A DNA stretch of 11,339 nt from Rhizobiaceae bacterium. Its GTDB lineage: Bacteria > Pseudomonadota > Alphaproteobacteria > Rhizobiales > Rhizobiaceae. Position 1 is the stretch's first letter; each line of letters begins with the position of its first letter. The stretch covers positions 1 through 11,339 of the forward strand of contig JAKISV010000089.1 in the NCBI GenBank assembly GCA_021648425.1, in the 5' to 3' direction. Of this stretch, positions 6,541 to 11,339 are shown piece after piece. Both the position numbers and the translations under genes were made by a program. The notes beneath the pieces are model-generated. The model saw only the letters and a program-made list of their open reading frames with translations. It was not told the origin of the DNA and did no database searches.

Positions 6541-8101
6541 TTCCATTATCCCTACCAGATTTACGCCCCATACCACGAGAATTTGCACTATTATTGCTGC
6601 GGCCTTTTGATGATTGGGATTGTCTTTTCTTCGATATCCAGGCGCCGTCCTGATTCATCATTTGCGTCAATATTCCCTCCCGCAAACCCCTGTCGGCAAC
6701 CCGCAGTCTGGGGGAAGGCCAGTTGTTTCTTATAGCCTGAAGGATTGCACACCCGGCTAAAACCAGATCAGCGCGCTCGGTTCCGATACACGGATTTTGT
6801 GCCCGCTGGTGATATTCCATTTCAACCAATTGCTCAATCACCCTGTCAACCTGGTGATCACGAAGCCAGATACCATCAACCTGCCGCCGGTCATAACGAG
6901 GTAGTTTCAAATGCACCCCGGCAAGGGTCGTCACCGTACCTGAAGTTCCAAGCAGATGTACGCGACCCGTGTGCCAGAATTCTTCAAGACACTCGCGGCC
7001 CTCAAATTTTTTCAGATGCTGCTCAACTTCTTCAACCATTTCATCAAACATCTGTTTTGACACATGTTTGCCCCCGTGACGCTCAGACAGGGTGACCACA
7101 CCAACAGGAAGTGACGTCCAGGCGGATATTTGTTTACTGATTTTTTTGCCGCGACGCTTGCGCCGGTCCAGCAATATCAACTCTGAAGACCCCCCGCCAA
7201 TATCAAACAACACCGCACCATCTGCCTTTTTGTCAACCAGCGCCCCGCATCCTTCCGCTGCCAGATAGGCTTCTGTTTCGCGGTTGACAATCTCCAGTTT
7301 TAGTCCGGTTTCCTGCTTTACCCTTTCCAGAAACTGCACACCGTTACTCGCCCGACGACAGGCTTCAGTGGCTATTAATCTCACTTTGGAAATATTCTTG
7401 TTTTGCAATTTATCAGCACATTCCCCAAGCGCCTCAACAGCCCGCCCCATCGCATCATCATCGAGCCTGCCGGAATTTTCCAGCCCTTTACCCAAACGCA
7501 CAATGCGTGAAAATGCGTCCACTACCCTGAACCTGCCGACCTGCTGTGGTTGCGCCACCAACAGCCGACAATTATTCGTGCCCAGATCCAGGGCCGCATA
7601 AAGTGGATAGATTTTTTTAACTTCCGACCAGTGCGGCTGTCTGGAGCTGGAACCGGCAACAGTTTCCTGATTTCGCAAACTGGACTGCGAATGTTGTCTT
7701 TTTTCCTGACTGATACTGTGGGGATGGAATTTTTGCGGATATTCAATATTGCGGCTGTTTTGTTTTTCTCGCCTCCCGGGTCTTCGGTTCCTATTCGCCA
7801 CATTTGACCCGCGCCCAATCCCTTGCTGCCCGCTCACGGTCTCAGCAGTGCCCATGGTATTTTGGCTATTCGCCAATTTTTTATCTGTATATTCTTCCCG
7901 CCCGCAATTGGGCGGCATTGTTGGCGGGCTTCCCACCGGCCCCGTTGCGGGCCTGACATGCCCGGATTTGGCCAAGTCTTCGGTGCCACTATTGGCATCA
8001 ACGGAATAACTGTTACCGCTTTTCCGGCGTTTCAAACGTCGGCCCGAAAAGTGAGAGCTTCCCGCCACGAACGCTTTGGCGTCATGTGGTGGATTACTCA
8101 C
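6533..8101 (-). CDS. Ppx/GppA family phosphatase with long disordered N-terminal extension
   Basis: 522 residues from the chosen start. Residues about 165-485 are an ASKHA-fold exopolyphosphatase/pppGpp phosphohydrolase domain: phosphate loop 1 AALDLGTNNCRLLV (169-182), phosphate loop 2 LFDIGGGSSELILL (298-311), the GTSGTVTTLAGV motif (385-396) and ERADLVLAGCAIL. It should hydrolyse terminal phosphates of polyphosphate and/or pppGpp in the cytoplasm; which one cannot be told. About 160 residues before the domain and about 35 after it are Ser/Asn/Gln/Arg-rich and low complexity, most likely disordered and possibly nucleic-acid or polyphosphate binding. The start GTG (8099-8101) is chosen because AAGGA lies six bases before it; a GTG six codons earlier (8119) has no properly spaced site. 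It is cotranscribed with rlmE, which it overlaps. Confidence 0.88.
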   Translation of the reverse strand: MSNPPHDAKAFVAGSSHFSGRRLKRRKSGNSYSVDANSGTEDLAKSGHVRPATGPVGSPPTMPPNCGREEYTDKKLANSQNTMGTAETVSGQQGIGRGSNVANRNRRPGRREKQNSRNIEYPQKFHPHSISQEKRQHSQSSLRNQETVAGSSSRQPHWSEVKKIYPLYAALDLGTNNCRLLVAQPQQVGRFRVVDAFSRIVRLGKGLENSGRLDDDAMGRAVEALGECADKLQNKNISKVRLIATEACRRASNGVQFLERVKQETGLKLEIVNRETEAYLAAEGCGALVDKKADGAVLFDIGGGSSELILLDRRKRRGKKISKQISAWTSLPVGVVTLSERHGGKHVSKQMFDEMVEEVEQHLKKFEGRECLEEFWHTGRVHLLGTSGTVTTLAGVHLKLPRYDRRQVDGIWLRDHQVDRVIEQLVEMEYHQRAQNPCIGTERADLVLAGCAILQAIRNNWPSPRLRVADRGLREGILTQMMNQDGAWISKKRQSQSSKGRSNNSANSRGMGRKSGRDNGNG

Positions 8102-8276
8102 GATATTTCCTTTTGCCACTCCAAAGCATGTCAGTGCTAAAGGCGACCAATATGTTACGTTGCAATCAGCCTAAAGCATCATTCACTTTTTTGGAACAAA
8201 AAAAAGCAATCCGAAATATTTTCCGGATCGCTTGTTTTGATTTAGGCTTTTTATTTTACCGCTTTATCGGATTTTA
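8102..8276. other. Intergenic region ppx / DUF302 gene
   Basis: 175 bases. Besides the terminator it must hold the ppx promoter. I see no convincing -35/-10 pair for ppx, only the ribosome site AAGGA (8108-8112). No small gene is supported. Confidence 0.4.
8198..8233 (-). terminator. Intrinsic terminator of the Met-rich/DUF302 unit
   Basis: On the minus strand AAGCGATCCG (8233-8224) pairs with CGGATTGCTT (8213-8204), a 10-bp stem with one G-U pair, and eight T residues follow directly. It lies 44 bases after the DUF302 stop and separates that unit from ppx. The A-rich side faces the plus strand, so it is directional. Confidence 0.85.
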
Positions 8277-8993
8277 TCAAAAATCGCCTGTGGCCGCAGC
8301 CTCCATGATTGCCTCAATATTCTCGCGAACCTTCATCGCACGCTCACGCAGTTCCGTAGAAATCTTGTTTGGATTTGGAGATGTGTCCATCCAGCGCACA
8401 TCCCAGTCCAGAGTGGTAATCCAGATGTCCTTGTTCGCATCTTCCAGAACCGTCACACGGCAGGGAACCATTGCCGAGAATTCCAGCGAATAGTCCAGTA
8501 TTTTGCGCATGGTAATCAGATCGCAGAAGTTCAATATTTCAACGCGGGGGCTCTCGGGGTCATAGGTTTCGCGCAGAATAATATAAGGCGTATTATGGCC
8601 AACCGCTTTCATATTAAGATCAAGCGCTTTTGATTGCAGAGATTCGATCACATCATCAAATGACAGTCCGGGCAACGCCTTCTTTTTGGCAACCATCATG
8701 TTGATCATATCGCGCAAACTGAAAGGCATGGTCGACATGATAGTCTGCATAAATTTCATTTTCGCTTCTGCTGACAGCGGTTCAAGCATGGTATTTTTTA
8801 CATACTCTTCCTTCGGCCGCGTAGGAATAAAGCTGGTAATGGACTTGAGAATGTCCTGTACAACAGGTTTGGCAATATAGGTTTTTGCATTTAACGCTTC
8901 AGCTTTTTCTTCTTCGCTTTGCTGTGCCAGCGACAATGACGTCGAAATAGCTATCGCCCAAATCGCTCCTATAAGTAATTTAACAATATTCAT
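8277..8993 (-). CDS. Secreted DUF302-domain protein
   Basis: 238 residues. A Sec signal peptide covers residues 1-23 (LLIGAIWAIAIST core, likely cut after SLA before QQSEEE), so the protein is periplasmic. Residues about 110-205 match the DUF302 fold: FDDVIESLQSKALDLNMKAVGHN, VEILNFCDLITMRKILD, VPCRVTVLEDANKDIWITTLDWD. It carries two cysteines, C157 and C178. DUF302 has no settled function; members recur in sulfur-oxidising bacteria and are often exported. The segment before the domain (residues 78-100, KMKFMQTIMSTMPFSLRDM and on) is methionine-rich and recalls the repeats of the protein encoded just upstream. The start is ATG at 8991-8993, with GGGAG six bases before it; the ATG at 8999 abuts that ribosome site. 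It is the second gene of a two-gene unit that ends in a strong terminator. Domain call fairly sure; role unknown. Confidence 0.82.
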   Translation of the reverse strand: MNIVKLLIGAIWAIAISTSLSLAQQSEEEKAEALNAKTYIAKPVVQDILKSITSFIPTRPKEEYVKNTMLEPLSAEAKMKFMQTIMSTMPFSLRDMINMMVAKKKALPGLSFDDVIESLQSKALDLNMKAVGHNTPYIILRETYDPESPRVEILNFCDLITMRKILDYSLEFSAMVPCRVTVLEDANKDIWITTLDWDVRWMDTSPNPNKISTELRERAMKVRENIEAIMEAAATGDF

Positions 8994-9006
8994 TTCCATC
9001 TCCCTG

Positions 9007-9045
9007 AAAAATTTGAAACCCGGTAAGAGACCGGACAAGTTCAAA
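9007..9045 (-). promoter_or_regulatory. Intercistronic hairpin with short T-run (possible attenuator or processing site)
   Basis: On the minus strand CCGGT-CTCTT-ACCGG (9034-9020) sits inside an outer TTTGAA/TTCAAA pairing (9045-9040 with 9017-9012) and is followed by five T residues, just before the DUF302 ribosome site. It could partly terminate transcription or protect the upstream mRNA, giving more of the Met-rich protein than of DUF302. The stem is interrupted, so this is moderate evidence. Confidence 0.4.
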
Positions 9046-9083
9046 CAGGAACCTGCCCAGATCACCAGGGTAAAATAAGTTCC

Positions 9084-9998
9084 CTAGCCGTCATCTTTTT
9101 TGGCTTCGGGTGCTTCTTCTTTGGTGTCATCCTTTTTATTACCAGCACCGGGAACTATGCCTTCAACCATTGACGGCATGGTATTCATCATCGACATCAT
9201 TGAGAACATCATGCCCATCATTGTTTGAGGATCCATCATCTTCATCATCGAATCCATCATTTTGGGATCGGTCATGATTCCCATCCAGCTGTTCATCATC
9301 GCTGGATCAATCATCTTGAACATTGCCTGCATCATGTCGGGATTGGTCATCAGTTTCAGCCAGCCCTCCATCATTTTGGGATCAAGCATTTTCATCATCG
9401 AATTCATCATTTCCGGATTGGTCATGATCGACATGAATGAGCTGATCATCTCGGGTGAAACCACTTTCATCATCGAATTCAACAATTCAGGATTGGTCAT
9501 CATGCCCATCCAGGCATTCATCATTTCCGGGTTTACCATCTTGGTCATGTTTTCGATCATTGCAGGATCGGTCATGATTTTAATGAAAGGCTCCATCATT
9601 TCCGGATTGGCCATTTTGATCATGGCTTCCATAGTTTTGGAATCGCTCATCATGCCCATCCAGCCTTCAATCATTTTGGGGTCACCAAAATTCATCATGG
9701 ATTTAATGAAATCCGGATTGGTCATCACTGTCATAAATGGCATGAAAAGTTTTGGATCAGCGAACTTCATCATCGAAGTCATCAAATCCGGATTAGCCAT
9801 GATCTTCACCCAGTTCACCATCATTTCCGGGTCAATCATTGAAGAAAAACCCTTGAGAAAATCAGGGTTTGTAAAACTTTTCGCAATTTCCGGAACTTCC
9901 AGCTGTGCCATCGCAGGCGTATATCGCGCTCCCAGGGGCGCAATAAGAATAAGTGCAGTAGTTGTAACCAGGGCGAGCTTTCTAATTGAAGATTTCAT
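9084..9998 (-). CDS. Secreted methionine-rich protein of tandem 25-residue repeats
   Basis: 304 residues. A Sec signal peptide spans about 1-31 (LALVTTTALILIAPLGA core, probable cut after AMA). Residues 55-254 are eight consecutive 25-residue repeats, each in two halves: a 13-residue half like DPxMMxxWMxIM and a 12-residue half like TNPxMMxSMMKM. A half unit precedes the array (FTNPDFLKGFSSM) and another follows (MDPQTMMGMMFSM). About 69 of 304 residues are Met. Each half opens with Asp/Asn-Pro, a typical helix cap, so a right-sized reading is a solenoid of short amphipathic helices with a Met face. The C-terminus is a charged Lys/Asp/Glu tail. I recognise no named family. Met clusters in periplasmic proteins can bind Cu(I) or soak up oxidants, but either role is inference. 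The start ATG has an excellent GGAGGA six bases upstream. First gene of the unit with DUF302, next to soxA. Confidence 0.85.
   Translation of the reverse strand: MKSSIRKLALVTTTALILIAPLGARYTPAMAQLEVPEIAKSFTNPDFLKGFSSMIDPEMMVNWVKIMANPDLMTSMMKFADPKLFMPFMTVMTNPDFIKSMMNFGDPKMIEGWMGMMSDSKTMEAMIKMANPEMMEPFIKIMTDPAMIENMTKMVNPEMMNAWMGMMTNPELLNSMMKVVSPEMISSFMSIMTNPEMMNSMMKMLDPKMMEGWLKLMTNPDMMQAMFKMIDPAMMNSWMGIMTDPKMMDSMMKMMDPQTMMGMMFSMMSMMNTMPSMVEGIVPGAGNKKDDTKEEAPEAKKDDG
9237..9836 (-). repeat. Eight tandem 75-bp coding repeats in the Met-rich gene
   Basis: The array encodes residues 55-254 as eight diverged 75-base units with no indels between them. The exact 25-residue period, with conserved Asp/Asn-Pro and Met positions but varied codons, points to old duplication held by selection on protein structure rather than recent DNA slippage. 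Confidence 0.88.
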
Positions 9999-10010
9999 CA
10001 GACTTCCTCC

Positions 10011-10213
10011 AGTGTTGAATTGTTGACGGTCTCTTTTTCAAATCGAGCTATCAGCAAAGTTTAGGTTATGCTTTCAGTAATTATCAAAATTAAACCGCGT
10101 GCCGGAACAATTGCCCAGAGCAGACAGTGACCAGTTTAATATACATTCTTTTTCGTGAATATGTAAACATGTAATTCAACAAATATATTATGCAAATCGG
10201 GGCAATTCTTTTC
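10011..10213. other. Intergenic region upstream of the Met-rich gene
   Basis: About 200 bases between the soxA terminator and the Met-rich gene ribosome site. It holds the promoter/operator at 10138-10167 and the long 5' leader. I saw no coding frame, and no riboswitch that I recognise in the leader. Confidence 0.5.
10138..10167 (-). promoter_or_regulatory. Sigma70-like promoter with embedded ATTC-N8-GAAT operator
   Basis: On the minus strand TTTACA (10167-10162) and TATATT (10143-10138) each match the sigma70 consensus at five of six bases, with an 18-base spacer. The spacer contains the palindrome ATTC-N8-GAAT at 10145-10160. I recall this half-site arrangement for SqrR/BigR/SoxR ArsR-type persulfide sensors, which repress sulfide and thiosulfate oxidation genes. 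The placement between -35 and -10 fits repression by blocking polymerase. Transcription would start near 10131, giving a 5' leader of roughly 130 bases before the Met-rich gene. Confidence 0.65.
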
Positions 10214-10254
10214 AAAAACACAAAACGGGCCACAACACTTAGTTGCAGCCCGTT
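10214..10254 (-). terminator. Intrinsic terminator of the sox operon after soxA
   Basis: On the minus strand AACGGGCTGCAAC (10254-10242) pairs with GTTGTGGCCCGTT (10236-10224), a 13-bp stem with two G-U pairs around a TAAGT loop, then TTGTGTTTTT. It lies 42 bases after the soxA stop, so soxA is the last gene of its transcript. Confidence 0.85.
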
Positions 10255-10296
10255 AAGATTACTAATTTTGCATTCAGTTCCTAAGGTTCAAAACCC

Positions 10297-11181
10297 TTAG
10301 TTGCGAACCGAAGGCGTTTCTACAGAAAGCCCGTTACCGCGAGAGGCCAGATAGGCTTCCAAAGCAGTAAACTCATCTCCACCGACTTTATAAGGCGTTG
10401 CACGAATATTAGCCATGCACCCCTTAAAACGACGTTGAGCAGATCCAAGGCCACCCCATTTCAGGCGATAGACGGGAAATCCGTTAATCTGGCCCTGAGA
10501 CAAATGGTCGGCGCGGATCATGGTGCCATAATTTTCCTCATGGCAATTTGCACAAGACATATTCAACTGTCCCACACGGGTGTAATAAACTTCCTTGCCT
10601 TTTTCCAACCATTGAGCCATCCCCGGATCGGAAGCATCAATATTTACCGGCATACCACGCGACTGAAGACCAACATAAGCAGTCATCGCCAGCATTTCTT
10701 TAGATTCCCATTTCCATTTTTCAGCACCCATACGCTCTGTACGGCACTCATTTACCTGGGTTTCCATCGTATGCGGGCGCTGCAACGCCGCATTCCATTT
10801 CGGAAATTGCGCACGCACGCCTTTCATGCTGACTTCTGCATTGTCATGGCACGCTGCACAGGATTTACCCTCGGTACCTTCAACGGTATTCCACAAGGTT
10901 TCACCGGTATCAACGGCAGGAAATGCAGGATTTTCGAAATCATCCAATTGCAATGCCTGGGTTTCGGGAGAACGAAAACGCCAGCCGGAATACAAACGGT
11001 CCAATGGACTGTCAGCACCTGGCGCCAGATCGGTTACAATCTCTTGTCCGCCATCCAGTATCATCGTCGAATCATCAGGACCCGCTGCAAATGTCGGTAC
11101 GGATAATGACAGAGCCAATGCACCCGCTAATAAACCGCCAGCGGCGATCAGCGTATTAATTTTGAAGGTATTTGTTTTCAT
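10297..11181 (-). CDS. soxA: Sulfur-oxidation protein SoxA, di-heme cytochrome c
   Basis: 294 residues. SoxA pairs with SoxX in the periplasm and oxidatively attaches thiosulfate to the SoxY cysteine on the SoxYZ carrier, the first step of the Sox pathway. The signal peptide is at about 1-33 (LIAAGGLLAGALALSLSVPTFA, cut after AFA-like TFA). Two heme sites are visible: CAACH (108-112) and CANCH (210-214), so this is the di-heme form. C146 (NECRTERMG) fits the distal ligand of heme 1, and C255 (RFKGCMANIRATPY) is the active-site cysteine persulfide ligand of heme 2. The start ATG (11179-11181) has GGGAGGAG just upstream; a longer frame to 11262 would overlap soxZ out of frame. It follows soxZ by 31 bases, the common soxXYZA order. 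A terminator, not soxB, comes next. Confidence 0.96.
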   Translation of the reverse strand: MKTNTFKINTLIAAGGLLAGALALSLSVPTFAAGPDDSTMILDGGQEIVTDLAPGADSPLDRLYSGWRFRSPETQALQLDDFENPAFPAVDTGETLWNTVEGTEGKSCAACHDNAEVSMKGVRAQFPKWNAALQRPHTMETQVNECRTERMGAEKWKWESKEMLAMTAYVGLQSRGMPVNIDASDPGMAQWLEKGKEVYYTRVGQLNMSCANCHEENYGTMIRADHLSQGQINGFPVYRLKWGGLGSAQRRFKGCMANIRATPYKVGGDEFTALEAYLASRGNGLSVETPSVRN

Positions 11182-11212
11182 TTTTGCTCCTCCCAAAACA
11201 AAATAGGGTAAT

Positions 11213-11339
11213 TTACCCGATTGAAATGGATTTAGTTGCTTTGTATTCAGACCCGTCATCATCGGTCCATGTGAAGTTGAAATCTCCGCTTTCCATGACC
11301 TTTGTCGTGAACTGGATATAGGGGTTGGCCGAGATAGAA
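11213..11339 (-). CDS. soxZ: SoxZ, C-terminal 41 residues (5' part beyond window)
   Basis: The minus-strand frame entering from the right edge reads ISANPYIQFTTKVMESGDF and then a FTWTDDDGSEYKA segment before a TAA at 11215-11213. This is the final beta-sandwich strands of SoxZ, the subunit that, with SoxY, forms the carrier for sulfur intermediates in thiosulfate oxidation. It is too short for the usual ORF cutoffs but its place directly ahead of soxA, 31 bases away, is the canonical soxYZA order and supports the call. The rest of the gene lies outside the window. Confidence 0.88.
   Translation of the reverse strand, partial: SISANPYIQFTTKVMESGDFNFTWTDDDGSEYKATKSISIG

Noticed and set aside
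8102..8119. Longer ppx start at the GTG at 8119
   Set aside because: Its only nearby purine-rich stretch touches the start codon, while the GTG at 8101 has AAGGA at six bases.
9262..10026. 254-codon open frame antisense to the Met-rich gene, and a His-rich frame at 9225-9440
   Set aside because: Both follow from the 75-base repeat: CAT/ATC-rich complement of Met codons keeps stops away in other frames. The minus-strand reading has a signal peptide, strong ribosome site and periodic protein; these do not.
11182..11262. N-terminal extension of soxA to 11262
   Set aside because: It would overlap the soxZ 3' end out of frame, and the ATG at 11181 has a strong ribosome site directly before a good signal peptide.

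Overview
The window looks like part of an alphaproteobacterial chromosome, most likely Hyphomicrobiales or a marine relative. This rests on gene content: a Sox thiosulfate-oxidation cluster, an MttB-family methyltransferase next to a GcvT-fused amine dehydrogenase, a ppx-rlmE pair and a GlxA-type regulator. The taxonomy is inference, because no rRNA or tRNA gene is present. Genes are dense, and most lie on the minus strand.

Left part (1-4374): an MttB-family methyltransferase (cut by the left edge) lies 4 bases behind an FAD/GcvT amine dehydrogenase of the dimethylglycine/sarcosine dehydrogenase type. A GlxA-family AraC regulator is divergent from them. Together they look like a locus for breaking down N-methylated compounds (betaine-like amines), probably controlled by the divergent regulator.

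Middle (4403-8101): a type II thymidine kinase with a TTG start is divergent from a small periplasmic class I cytochrome c. The cytochrome gene ends in a strong intrinsic terminator whose hairpin is also the last codons of the convergent rlmE. rlmE (23S rRNA U2552 2'-O-methyltransferase) overlaps the end of a Ppx/GppA phosphatase that carries an unusually long, disordered N-terminal extension.

Right part (8204-11339): the 3' end of soxZ and a complete di-heme soxA, closed by a terminator. Downstream comes a separate two-gene unit: a secreted, extremely methionine-rich protein made of eight tandem 25-residue repeats, followed by a secreted DUF302 protein. The unit has its own sigma70-like promoter (TTTACA-N18-TATATT). 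The spacer of that promoter contains a perfect ATTC-N8-GAAT palindrome, the form I recall for persulfide-sensing SqrR/BigR/SoxR repressors. The unit has its own terminator.

The most novel element is this Met-repeat/DUF302 operon, a candidate periplasmic accessory to sulfur oxidation that is probably induced by reactive sulfur. soxB does not follow soxA here. I saw no tRNA, rRNA, CRISPR array or mobile element.
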